From NCBI RefSeq assembly GCF_028583425.1, contig NC_072791.1:43841368-43905367 (forward strand): a DNA stretch of 64,000 nt, written 5' to 3'. The stretch's first letter is position 1; each line of letters begins with the position of its first letter. Positions 12,870-22,555 of the stretch are shown here, piece after piece. A program made the translations under genes and the position numbers. The stretch comes from Eublepharis macularius. Its lineage: Eukaryota > Chordata > Lepidosauria > Squamata > Eublepharidae. The notes beneath the pieces are model-generated. The model was not told the DNA's origin. It made no database searches and worked only from the letters and a program-made list of their open reading frames with translations.

Positions 12870-13165
12870 ATGGTCAGACTTGAAGGCTCCAATAGACTTC
12901 TGTTTCCCTTCTGCTTAACAAAACTTCCTTGGAACTTAAGCCAGGAGGAGGCTCCTTTATACGTGAGAAAATCTTGTCAGGCTGTGAAAGGCACAAGACT
13001 CCTGCTTCTGCTAGACAGATTGAAACATTGTCAGTTGTGAAGGCTGTACAGGTCTCCTTTCTTTAGATGCAATAATATAGGATCAGTCTTTAGGGTGCTA
13101 CTACAGTCCTCAGACCTCAACTTGTTTTTATGTAATAAATGGCAGGTCTGGCATGAAGCCATTGC
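12870..13165 (+). repeat. Isolated diverged relative of the 301-bp satellite monomer
   Basis: About one monomer length of sequence follows the satellite order in the same orientation. It has CTTGAAGGCTCC, then TTTCCCTTCTGC, GTCAGGCTGTGAAAGGCACA, CTCCTGCTTCTGCTAGACA, GAAGGCTGTACAGG, ATGCAATAATATAGGAT, CAGACCTCAACTTG, TATGTAATAAAT and finally GGCATGAAGCC. The order matches the array with many substitutions, small indels and a small rearrangement at the end. It lies about 4.2 kb beyond the array. It could be an ancestral or outlying monomer, or a second insertion of the element from which the satellite grew. Confidence 0.85.
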
Positions 13166-13950
13166 AAGAATTTCACTTACTTAATAAATTACTGTTATTG
13201 TGGCATAAAATATTCTATATAGTAAGGATATCACGGCAACAGTTGTTTTTTGCATTTTGGTTCATTTACCGTGATACTCTCCTATTTTTACTTCTGTGGA
13301 GTGATAACAAATTGCAAATTAGCCAGTTTCTGTTTCTATTTCTTTGCTAAAATAAACATGGTTCCTTCCCTGTTTTATCTAACTTACCTTTCTTTGAGGC
13401 CAGGTGCTTATAGCCTTATGCTGGCCCTTCACCAAGTACAAGGGAGGCAGGAAGAGCATTTTGGGAGAAGGAAATTTTCGCTCCTAAATCTTAGCTCTAG
13501 AAATGTCCCAATTTTGGTTCTGTGCAAAGTTCATTAGTTTGCAGAGTTCTCAGTACTCCCTTCAATTTCCCCATTTTACCTCGGACTTTATTAAGGCTAT
13601 ACATTTTAAGTGAGGGAAGCTGTGTCTTAAGAAGCATTCCCCTCATGACACAAGAGAGAATAATTCACAGGGTTACAATCAGTTCACTCCAAAAGTTCCC
13701 ATTTTTTTCACTGGATTAATTCAAAAGGTTCTCAGACCTGCCTGATTAAAAAAACCCTTGTCTTAAGAAGCATTTGCTTCATTATAAAAAATAAAATAAT
13801 TCCCAGGAGTTTTTATTTAGTGAGCCCCAAATTTCACAATTTCCCCCACAAAATTAATGAAAAGGTCCTCAGACTGTTCTATACTATACATTTTGCCTGT
13901 GAGAAGCCTTAAAAAACATTTCCCTCATTACAAAAGATAATATTTCACAG

Positions 13951-14185
13951 AAGCTGCTGTAGCACAGTGGTTAAGTGGTTTGGCTGTGAATCAGCACTCT
14001 ACTAGTTTGAATCCCATTACTGCTATGAGCTCAGCAGGTGGCCTTGGGTAAGCCACGCCTCTCAGCCCAGCTCCCCAGCTGTATTGTGGGGATGATAATA
14101 ATAACAACACTAACTTGTTCACCAATCTGGGTGGGGCACTAATCTGTTTAGAAGAGCGTTATATAAGAGCTGTTGTTGTTGTTAA
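13951..14185 (+). mobile_element. tRNA-derived SINE with GTT tail
   Basis: The head has pol III box-like segments, TAGCACAGTGG (A-box region) and GTTTGAATCCC (B-box). A conserved body follows (GCCTTGGGTAAGCCACGCC, GTGGGGATGATAATAATAAC) and then GCGTTATATAAGAGC with a GTT repeat. It interrupts the 150-bp degenerate tandem repeat, whose sequence resumes directly after the tail. Confidence 0.85.
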
Positions 14186-14389
14186 AGGAAACATTTACCT
14201 CATGACAAGGGAGAGAATAGTGTCTATGAGGTTTTTTAAAAAAAATGCATCCCCAAATTTCCATTTTCTCCATTGGAATAAAATAAAATAATTAAAATGT
14301 TCCTCAGGTTATTCAAACCCATGAAAGTGTGTGAGGAAAACCCTCTCTTTGGAAACATTTACCTCATGACAAAAGAGAAAATGGGGTGC

Positions 14390-15535
14390 TTCAGGAAAGG
14401 GAACCTCTTTCAGTGGCAGAGAGAGAACTGAGGGAAGGACACCCCGGCCAAAGACTGGGGAAAGGCAGGAAAGCGGTGGGGGAGGGGAAGGGAGCACCCC
14501 TGGTTTTTCTGAGTTTCAAAAACCTCTCCATGGTAGGACTGCAATTATTCCAAGGGGAAAATTAGGGCAATCAAATCAAACTAGCAAGACTGGGGCATTT
14601 GAGTCCTTCCCTACTCCAAGGCAACCCCCACCCAATGGAGGATGGTGACATATTACTCCAGCATATTAATCCACAGATAGTTATGACAATATGATATCCA
14701 ATGCTGCATTTTTAAAAAACTGAAAAAGGCTTTGTCATGGTGGGGGGGGGGTGGAAATTATGCATTTACTATCATGCTCAGGGCTGGCTACAACAGGCAG
14801 GTGGCTCACCGGTACTGCAGATGGTCCCAGCCAGATACAGTTGCTGGGAGTACACAAGCCACACCCAGGGTAGTTCCCAGAAAGTCAGTAGCTAAGGAGC
14901 AGGCACACAAGAGTCCAGAAGTCAGGCCGAGTATCAGAGCCAATGCATCAGTCAGAGAGGGGAGCAGGCAGAAGAGAAGTCAGAAGGCAGGCCAAGGTCA
15001 GAGTCCAACAAGCAGAGCAGGGTACAAGGCAAGGGCTGGTCAGGAGCTTCTTGGTCACGGGGAGTAACAAGCTGAGTTGCTTCCACACTCAGCTTTCTTT
15101 CCACTTCTCTCTCTTATACTGTCCTAACGAGGGGCAGGTATTGCCTCTTTGCCTGATAGCCCCGGTGATGTGCCCACAAATGAGCACTTTTTTCCTTCTC
15201 CAACAGAGCTGCCTTTGCTTTATTTTTCCTCTTTTCAGCTGCCCCAGGGAGTTCAGGTTTCTCTTTTGCTCTGGAGGAGTCTTTGTTTCCAACAGCCTCC
15301 ACAGAGGTTTCTGGCTGCTCCTGCTGAGTTTCCTCTGGAGCAGCAGCTGTCATGGCTGGCTCTGGCTCCAGAGTAGACCCTACTGGCTCTTCCTGTTTAT
15401 CCTCTGAGGACTCTGGGGCAAGAGGTAAGGTGACCAGTCGAAGCTGCGGCTGACTCATGACACCTACTTCATTTATAACCTGTCTTTCTCCTCGCTGGAG
15501 ACCCAAAGCAGCTTCCTTCATTCTTCTCCCTCCAA
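14390..15535. other. Unassigned insertion, possibly LTR-related on the minus strand
   Basis: This block separates units of the degenerate repeat and has different composition. On the minus strand an open frame (15521-15114, 135 codons) encodes a Glu-, Pro- and Ala-rich stretch with no domain I recognise. After it comes a pyrimidine-rich, repetitive region (about 15060-14860) built on GACTCTGACCTTGGCCTGC-like words, similar in texture to LTR sequences of vertebrate retroelements. No terminal repeats, primer-binding site or polymerase motifs are visible. The LTR idea is inference only. A run of G occurs at 14742-14750. Confidence 0.25.
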
Positions 15536-15600
15536 TTTATCCTCACAACACCCCTGTGAGGCAGGATATGCTCAGAGCGTGTAACTGGCAATAATTTACT
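15536..15600 (-). mobile_element. Short MIR-like SINE body fragment
   Basis: The words TATCCTCACAACACCCCTGT and GAGGCAGGATATGCTCAGAG resemble the antisense of the GTTGTGAGGATAAAA body segment found in the SINEs at 15610 and 25164. It is a fragment only. Confidence 0.45.
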
Positions 15601-15609
15601 GGCTGACAG

Positions 15610-15837
15610 TTAGTGCATGGTAGTGGTTACAGTGTCAGACTAGGATCTGGGAGACCCAGCTTTGAATCCCCACTCTGCCATGGAAGCTTCCTGAGGGGCT
15701 TTGGGCCAGTGACATTCTCAGCCTAACCTACTTGACATGGTTGTTGTAAGGATAAAATGGAGGAAAGAAAAATGAGGTAAAATTGCTTTGGATTCCCACT
15801 GAGGAGAAAAGCAGGGTACAACTGAAGTAAATAACTC
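15610..15837 (+). mobile_element. tRNA-derived MIR-like SINE, ATAA tail
   Basis: The tRNA-like head has GTAGTGGTTACAGTGTCAGA and the B-box-like CTTTGAATCCCCACT. The conserved body has TGGGCCAGTGACATTCTCAG and GTTGTTGTAAGGATAAAATG. The L2-type tail has GCTTTGGATTCCCACTGAGG and AAGTAAATAA. The same family occurs at 25164-25380. Confidence 0.85.
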
Positions 15838-16341
15838 ACCGTCGAGCCAGTTGCAGTCTGTCTTGAGCACACTAGTTGTGCTGCCTACCCCTGCCTCACA
15901 ATGCTAGCGACTGGCACCGCAGCAAAATTAAGGGGAGGGGGGGCTTGCAATCTGGTCCCTCCCCAATTAGCCCCCATGAGTGTAGCTGCTTCCCCTCCTT
16001 CCTCAAATTCAACTTAGCAAAATTGTTGAGACAGCCAGGACTCATGAGGGTTTTTGTTTTTTCAGTGTATGCCCAAATTTCCAGACTTTTCCATGGGAAT
16101 AACTGAAAAAGTCCCCAGGCTATTTAAACCCAGTATTTTGTGTGAGGAAAAATCTCTTCATAGGAAGCATTTACTTTATGAAAAAAGAGAAAATAGTTTC
16201 CATGAGGTTCATTTGCCCATTCCCCCCACCCAAATGCATGTTTATTTCCATTGAATAACTGAAAAATTCCTCAGGTTATTCAAACCCAGTATTTTGTGTG
16301 AGGATAAACATTGTCTAAGGAGGCATTTACTTCATTAAAAA

Positions 16342-16545
16342 GGTAAAGGTAGTCCCCTGTGCAAGCATGGAGTCATTACTGACCCATGGGGGGAAATCGC
16401 ATCATAGCGTTTTCTTGGCAGACTTTTTGTTACGGGGTGGTTTGCCATCGCCTTCCCCGATCATCTACTCTACCCCCAGGAAACTGGGTACTCATTTTAC
16501 CGACCTCAGAAGGATGGAAGGCTGAGCCAACCTTGAGCTGGCTAC
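16342..16545 (-). mobile_element. Sauria-type SINE with Bov-B-like tail, 5'-truncated
   Basis: Read on the minus strand it matches the body of the element at 62281: GCCGGCTCAAGG-like start, TCAGCCTTCCATCCTTC, GGTAAAATGAGTACCC, GGGGAAGGCGATGGCAAACC, AAAGTCTGCCAAGAAAACG, then a tail ending CTACCTTTACC. The tRNA-like head is missing. AGGTAAAGGT occurs at both borders (16341 and 16556) and may be a target duplication, but the tail of this family is itself CTTTACC-rich. Confidence 0.85.
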
Positions 16546-16657
16546 TTTACATAAGAGGTAAAGGTTCCCATGAGGTTTTTTTTTTTTTAATGCATCCCCC
16601 AAATTTCCATGATTTCCCTTGGAATAACTGGGAAAGTCCTCAGGCTATTTAAACCCA

Positions 16658-17578
16658 GGCCGAATCCACACTTTCCTACCTTCTGCTTTTCATACCCAAT
16701 AATTGCGCTGGATTCTATCCCGCAATGTCCCAGTCTGTTTTCACATCCCCTCTTTTACTGCACCAGCATCGTGCTATACTACATTCACATCCCTGGGAGA
16801 ATCACGCGATACGGGGCAGGTTTAGATCCGCCATCGCTGATGACGACATCACATAGCCTTAAAAAAAAATTAATGCTAGATTTTCGCTATATCAATTTTC
16901 TGCTCAATTGCAATGGCGGGGCCACACACCCATTGATGCCTGTGATTGGTTAATGTTACTGCTCAACTATAATTATAGGATAGCAATTTTTCGCTATACT
17001 GATAATTTTAATATTTTTTAAAAAAAAAACCTGGAAAGAGTCAACCTTTGCAGGCACAGTCCGCTTATCAGAAATTACCTAGGCTTTCCTTCGGCAGTGA
17101 AACATTATTTAATGTAAAAAAAATGGCAACCCCACCCTTGATGCCACAACGGACTTTTTACAATGCCACTTCCCAAACCCCTTGTGGGTGATCTTCATGA
17201 ACGGGATTGCGCAATAACTCTAGGAATACCCCCTTAAAAAAAAAAACAACAGGACGTGGGTGCGGGCATGCCTTGGACAGAGTTGGGACCATAAGAATTG
17301 CTTGATAAAAAGAGGGATAGTGTTCCAAAAAGGCAAGAAACAAGGAAGTGGGGGTGGTTAAGAGGGGGCGGTCTCTTTGGGAACTGCTTCTATTTGTTCA
17401 CATCTGTGGTGAGAACTGCGCAAGAGAAGCGTTTGAAAGCGTGACAACCTCGTCTGAGGCGCAGTGCAACGGATACGATAGAATGGCGGGACTGAGGTGA
17501 GAGTATGTGAACTGCCCCTCTGAGAAGCACATAAATGGCGGGAAAATAGTGGCAAGCTGGAGCCGTGTGGATTCCGCC
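16658..17578. mobile_element. Non-autonomous inverted-repeat DNA element, about 0.92 kb
   Basis: The left end GGCCGAATCCACAC and right end GTGTGGATTCCGCC are inverted copies. They lie between two pieces of one degenerate tandem unit: TATTTAAACCCA on the left, and TGTTTTGTGTGAGG on the right, where other units read straight through. The inside is AT-rich in the first half and has no open frame with transposase features. The short TIR and clean interruption suggest a MITE, perhaps hAT-like. A target duplication could not be resolved because the bordering unit is itself diverged. Confidence 0.75.
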
Positions 17579-18085
17579 CCTGTGTTTTGTGTGAGGAAAA
17601 ACCTCCTTATAGGAAGCATTTACCTTATGAAAAAAAGAGGAAACAGTTCTTATTAGGTTCTTTTTGCCAGTGCCCCCCACCACTCACATTTTCCCCATTG
17701 GAACTGAAAAAGTCTTCATACTTTTCAAGCCCAGCTTAGTGCAGGGAAAAACCTGGTCTAAAGAAGCATTTACTTCATGACATAAGAGGAAAAGTTCCCA
17801 TGCTTTTCCCCCCCCAAAGCACCCCCAAATTTTCATGCTTTTCCATTGGAATACCTGAAAAAATCCTTTTCAATCCCAGCATTCTGAGGAAAACCCATGT
17901 ATAAGGAAGACCTACTTCATGACAAAAGAGAAAATAATACTCTTTGACTTTTTTAACACCTCCCCCCCCCAATTTCTAAGTTTTTCCAGTGGAATACTTT
18001 TTAAAAATTCCTCAGGCTTTTCAAACCCACAGTTTTGTGCGAGGAAAAAGACTTCCTTTTAGGAAGCGTCTGCCTGAGGTGAGGG

Positions 18086-18232
18086 CTGGAGACCTCCCTA
18101 AATTACCTCTGCTCTCCAGACCTCAGTGAAAATGAGAGCTTCAGGAGTGGACTCTATGGCCTTATTCTCCAGACTCTACCCCCATATCTCCAGCACTCTC
18201 TCTCCCAATTCGCAGTTGGCAACCCTCCGTGT
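18086..18232. mobile_element. hAT-like MITE fragment (GGCTGG..TTGGCAACCCT type)
   Basis: The left end GAGGGCTGGAGACCTCC and right end GTTGGCAACCCTCC bracket ATGGCCTTATTCTCCAGAC and related words. These resemble the short element at 44477-44685, for which the internal order is clearer. Diverged and perhaps incomplete. Confidence 0.5.
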
Positions 18233-18239
18233 GAAACGT

Positions 18240-19047
18240 CCGCAGCCCCCCAAAAAAGACAAGATAAAAAAGACTTTAAAGAAAGTTAATCAAAAGCTCG
18301 AGATTCCTTTTTACGCACTTTGCCTATGGTGCTGGCTGCTCCAACAGCCTAGATTGTGAGCTAAGCGGCTGGCACCAGCAGGCGTGCAGAAGTGGGGCGG
18401 CCTCAAACCTCGCCAGCCAGGGGAAACACCAGCTATCGTGTTTGGGCAGTTTGGAACTGGCCACGTGGAAGGTCAGCTGCGGCCCAGATGAGGTGGAACC
18501 AGGCAGGAGTCCGGGAGGAAGGGCAGCCTCCCAGGCCGGAGGAACCAGGGAAGGAACGCTGTGAGATGCAGCAGCTCCTGGGCGCAGCAGCAGTATCACA
18601 TCCCACTACCTCCACCTCGTCCGGTGCCTCTTCTGCTGCCTGCTGGGCATCAGGCCCCTGCCAGGCCTCCCTAGCCCTGTTAGCCCACCTGCTCTTGGCG
18701 GTGTCCATCTTCTCTCTGGGATACCAGCCAAGAGAACCTCGGCTCAAGAAGGGTGCACCAGAGAGGGGCCGCTGCATTTTTGCACGCCAGGAAAAGGGAA
18801 GTCGCCGGTTTCCAGGCCGAGCACGGGCAGCTTTTCTGGGGCGCAAGGAATCAGCCCAGGTAGAATCCACTACCCAATGCTGGAGAGCAGTTGCAATTCT
18901 GGGAAAATCTCCCACCACCGCTTGGAGGCTGGCAACCCTCGCTGCGCCCTTGGGATCTGTTTGAGCATCCCAATCACCAGTGGGAGGTCTTTATCTAAAT
19001 GCCCTGAGAATGCTCAGCTGGCCCTTTGTGCACATTCGGCCTCTGGG
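18240..19047. other. GC-rich unassigned block with overlapping open frames
   Basis: Open frames on both strands (18392-18964 plus, 190 codons; 18433-18918 minus, 161 codons) overlap almost fully. That is expected of GC-rich DNA with few stop codons. Neither product contains a motif I recognise. A GAGGCTGGCAACCCTC word at 18926-18941 resembles the end of a hAT-like MITE. I do not call a gene here. Confidence 0.4.
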
Positions 19048-19615
19048 CAGGGCCGGATCTATAGTTTCCGGCACCCAGGGCAACCAAAGTCTGGCCACTT
19101 TCACGCGCGTGCAGTGCACACACGCTCCTGGTGCTGTGTGATGACGTCGCTCCGTGACATCATCATGCAGGCGGCGTGTGCTGCCCTGTGGCAAGCCAGC
19201 TGTCCCGGCGTGCCATGGAGCTGGTGGCGGCAGCATGAGTGGCTGGGAAGCCACCCGCACCATTCGCTTGCCTCACAGGACAAGGGGAGGCCGGCTTGCC
19301 GTGTGCCCCTTGTCCTGCAGGGTAGGCGAATGGTGCGGGCAGCCTCCCAGCCTCCTGTGCTGCCTTTTGCCTGCCCTGCAGGACAAGGGGCACACAACAA
19401 GCTAGCCTCCCCTTGTCCTGCGGGGCAGGCAAATGGCGCTGGTGGCCTCCCAGCCACCCGCGCTGCCGCCACCAGCTCCACAGGACAGGGAGTGCGCGGC
19501 AAGTGCACCCCCTGTCTTGCCGCCTGCATGCTCCTGGGGTGGCAGCTGCGCCCAGCACCCCCTCTTTGGTAGTGCCGGGGCAGACTACCCCCTTCCCCCC
19601 CTTGATCCAGCCCTG
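19048..19615. mobile_element. hAT-like non-autonomous element with perfect 8-bp TSD
   Basis: The left end CAGGGCCGGATC (from 19048) and right end GATCCAGCCCTG (to 19615) form terminal inverted repeats. They are flanked by an exact 8-base direct repeat, CCTCTGGG, at 19040-19047 and 19616-19623. CAGG-type ends with an 8-bp duplication are the signature of hAT elements. The inside is very GC-rich and holds several mutually inverted segments around ACAAGGGG/CCCCTTGT and GGCAGGCGAATGG-like words. No transposase. The many overlapping open frames on both strands here are a by-product of this composition. Confidence 0.93.
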
Positions 19616-19950
19616 CCTCTGGGACAGGGCAGATTTCGCCTGGCAAGCTGGAAAGTATGTCGGTGAGAAGCCTTTACCAGAGACCTATTGGGAAGGCATG
19701 ACTTGCACCGTTAAGCCACCCCTGTCCCCATTGAGGGACCTGCCCTGTTCCATTTCTTTTAAAAAGGTAGTTAACAAACCGGCCTTTGGAGCATGGCGAA
19801 ATAAGGGGGGGTTTAGAACCGAAGGAAGATGCAAACCTCCAGGAGAGTGGTAGTCTACCTTACTGGCCTGAGCAAGCATGCTGCTTTTCTAAACTTTGCA
19901 AGTTTTGCTTTGGGTGTCCTGGTAGCTGGACCCTCTTCCGTTCTGCCAAT

Positions 19951-20116
19951 TAGGGTTGCTAACTAGTCCCTCTAGGATCTGTTTAAGCTGCAGCAAGGAC
20001 CAGGTGATGCTGTTTACCTCCTTGCCATGAAAAGCTTCAGCTGTCCATTTCTGCATTAAGCCCCTGTTAAAAAGACAGCGTTTCTTTTGCGTGGGCGACC
20101 CTAAAGGGGGGGGGGG
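19951..20116. mobile_element. Possible small element with TAGGGTTGC / GCGACCCTA ends
   Basis: TAGGGTTGCTAAC at 19951 and GTGGGCGACCCTA ending at 20103 are approximate inverted ends, followed by a G-run. CTGCCAA is found just before the left end (19943-19949) and just after the G-run (20117-20123), which could be a short target duplication. The ends are imperfect, so this is tentative. Confidence 0.35.
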
Positions 20117-20442
20117 CTGCCAAATAAACCCACATCTCTGGCTTTTAGCAGGAGCCTCACTAGCGCCTTCTCTGGCTCCTTTCTTTATTAAGGAGGATGA
20201 GGCCCGTCTATCACTAACCTCTCCTTGGCAAAGATGCTAAGCAGGCTTCCTGGAAAAGGGTGTTACTCCTTTGGTACCCAGGAGTGGTGGCCCTGGTGGG
20301 GCAGAAGAACTGGGTGCAAATATTGTAACTAAATGCAGTATTTGGCCAACTGGGGACAGGTGGTCTGGAAGAAGGGCTCACTGCCCTGAGTTGTGGCACA
20401 TTGGCAGCATCGTCTCCAGATGGGGCTGTACTAGGGGATGTA

Positions 20443-22353
20443 CTAAAAGGAATGTCATGATTGCCCATTGAAAATAAGGGGAGAGGCTTGAAGACCCATT
20501 GGAAATAATGGGAAACAGGAATGCCCATTTACTTACATGGGCTCCATTGAAACACATTACAGCAAAAAAAAAAGTTGCAAAGAAAAAGAGGAATGGACTT
20601 TGAAGGAAGGTCTCTGAACCCAGATAGACTATTCAGGGACTGGAATGACAGACCCCTCAGTGGAATGACGGCCCCTGGGTGTGACAGAAGGGCTCTGGGA
20701 CTGGAATGACGGGCCCCTAACTGGAATGCCAGACCCTAGGAGTGACAGAAGGGCTCTGGGCAGCTTCGCTCATCTGAACAGGGTCTCCTGCAGATACCAG
20801 GCTGCACACAGGTGAAATCAGCAGCAGCCCGTACAGGGACTTTCTCTGTGGTGGCTCCTATCCTGAGGAATGATCTGCCTGAGGAAGTCAGAAGAGCCCC
20901 CACTCTCCTGGCTTTCCGTAAACGATGCAAAACCGAACTATTCAAAAAGGCTTTTTACTCAAGTGGGAGGGCTGCATTGTAGGGATGGGGTCTCAGGTGC
21001 TTCACTAACAAGTTGGGGATCATAGACTTCATCACCATTTTTGCCTCATATATTATCTGCTGCTTTAAATATGTACTTCAATGTACAACCATCGCTCCAT
21101 GCTGTCTAATGATAGTCCTAGAATTGATTATGTTTTGCTTCAGTATCTCTACTATGTTTTGGATCCTTGCTAATGCTATGTCTTTAAATTTGTATATGTT
21201 TACCTTATGGTATTATATTGAAATGTGCTTACTTGATACTGATTGTATTAACCTCATACTGTGTAATCCGCCTTGAGTCTCAGTGAGAAAAGCGGACTAT
21301 AAATGACGTAAATAAATAAATAAATTATGGCCCCTAGGTGTGACAGAAGGGCTTTAGAACTGGAATGACAGGCCACTAACTGGAACAATGGCCCCTGGGT
21401 GTGACAGAAGGGCTCTGGGATTGGAATTACAGGTCGCTGAGTGGAATGACAGCCCCTGGGTGTGACAGGAGGGCTCTGGGACCTGAATGACTCATCCTTG
21501 AATGGAATGATGCTCCCTGAATATTGCAGAAGAGCTCTTTGTCTGGAATGACATGGCCCTGAGTGGAATGATGGCACCTGGGTGTAGAGATAGTGGTCTG
21601 CAAATGGAGTCACCAAACTTATATTTTAATCGATATTTTTGGGAGATGTGTAGCTATCACCATATCACTGCACAACCTCAAGGCGATTTGGTGTCTGCTG
21701 ACATGTTCGGATGTGTCTGTTTGGAGCAGCATTTGGGGGGGAGGGGCTGGAGCTGATGTCACAGTTGTGGTAATGTTGCATTGTTGGAGCCCTACCCCCC
21801 CCCCACACACCATTTTTGCTGATTGGACTGTCCTGTGGCCACTGGAGAGGCAATTGATAGCGGCATTCTGGAGAAAAACATGTATTTTTAAGCTTGTTCT
21901 TCTTTCATTTATTTTGTTAGAGCCAAAGTGGGAAGGATTAAAATACTGGTGCTTCATTTCCTCCCAGCAGCTCCCAGCCACCTTGTTTCACAAAGGGCTG
22001 TGCATCAGGATGGGAAGGAAGGGGAACGGGAAAAGCAAGCAGCAATTTCAGCCTATCCTGGCTTTTAAAGCCAATAAGAATGAGCCATAACATCAGTTCC
22101 AGAGCCCTTCTGTTACACCCAGGGGCTGTCATTCCACTCAGGGGCCTGTCATTCCAGTCCCTGAATAATCTATCTGGGCCCAGAGACTTTCCTTCAAAAT
22201 CCATTCCACATTTTCTTTGCAACTTTTTTTTTGCTGTAATGTGTTTCAATGGAGCCCATGTAAGTAAATGGGCATTCCTGTTTCCCATTATTTCCAATGG
22301 GCCTTCAAGCCTCTCCCATTATTTTCAATGGGCAATCCTGTCATTCCTTTTAG
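20443..22353. mobile_element. Long inverted-repeat (foldback) element, about 1.9 kb
   Basis: The sequence from 20443 (CTAAAAGGAATG) through about 20705 reappears inverted at 22353 back to about 22090. Both arms share AATAATGGGAAACAGGAATG, CATTTACTTACATGGGCTCC, an A-run after CATTACAGC, and GGGTGTGACAGAAGGGCTCT, with few differences. Inside, short words of the type CTGGAATGACAGGCCCCTGA and GGCCCCTGGGTGTGACAG repeat several times (20630-20760, 21330-21590). The central part (about 21600-22080) is unique. An L2 3' end is inserted at 20735-21325. No transposase is visible. No direct repeat was recognised outside the arms. Confidence 0.9.
20735..21325 (+). mobile_element. L2-clade LINE 3' end inside the foldback element
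   Basis: The first 200 bases encode the end of an L2-type ORF2. The words AATGATCTGCCTGAGGAAGT, TTCCGTAAACGATGCAAAAC and CTATTCAAAAAGGCTTTTTA match the conserved C-terminus. An AT-rich 3' UTR follows, with the typical end CCGCCTTGAGTCTCAGTGAG, GCGGACTATAAATGACG and an AAATA repeat (to about 21325). It is strongly 5'-truncated, as is usual for target-primed LINE insertions. The flanking GGAATGAC repeats resume right after the tail. Confidence 0.88.
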
Positions 22354-22555
22354 CACATTCCTTCTACCACAAATTTTGTTAGTCTTATAGGTGCTATTGG
22401 ACGATCTTTTCTTCAAACTTCATCAGATTCACAATGTGTACATTTTAGGCAGATGCATTTATACTAAAAGTTACAGGTAGTTTCAGGTAGGTGGCCGTGT
22501 TGGTCTGCAGTAGAACAGCAGGCTTTGTGTCCAGTGGCACCTTAGAGACCAACAA

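Larger units (their letters stand above)
13560..18085 (+). repeat. Degenerate tandem repeat, about 150-bp period, broken by insertions
   Basis: A recurring module reads, in order: CCCCAAATTTCCATG; TTTCCATTGGAATAACTGAA; TCCTCAGGCTATTTAAACCC; TTTTGTGTGAGGAAAAAC; and AGGAAGCATTTACTTCATGA followed by AAAGAGAAAATAG. The GCATTT landmark or its variants occur near 13633, 13766, 13912, 14190, 14351, 16166, 16320, 17612, 17763, 17907 and 18060. Uninterrupted neighbours are 133-161 bases apart. The larger gaps contain a SINE (13951-14185), a 1.8-kb unassigned block, another SINE (16342-16545) and a TIR element (16658-17578). The units are far more diverged than the satellite at the left. No known family recognised. 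Confidence 0.85.

Noticed and set aside
13951..14185. Possible functional tRNA gene, because of box-like elements
   Set aside because: The head cannot be folded by eye into a clean cloverleaf with an anticodon arm, and a SINE body and tail follow. The same holds for the other SINE heads.
18392..18964. 190-codon plus-strand frame and its 161-codon antisense partner
   Set aside because: GC-rich DNA, no known motif, and full overlap on opposite strands.
19101..19646. Several overlapping frames of 130-230 codons on both strands
   Set aside because: They lie inside or across a GC-rich hAT-like element with inverted modules. Open frames on both strands at once are a composition effect.
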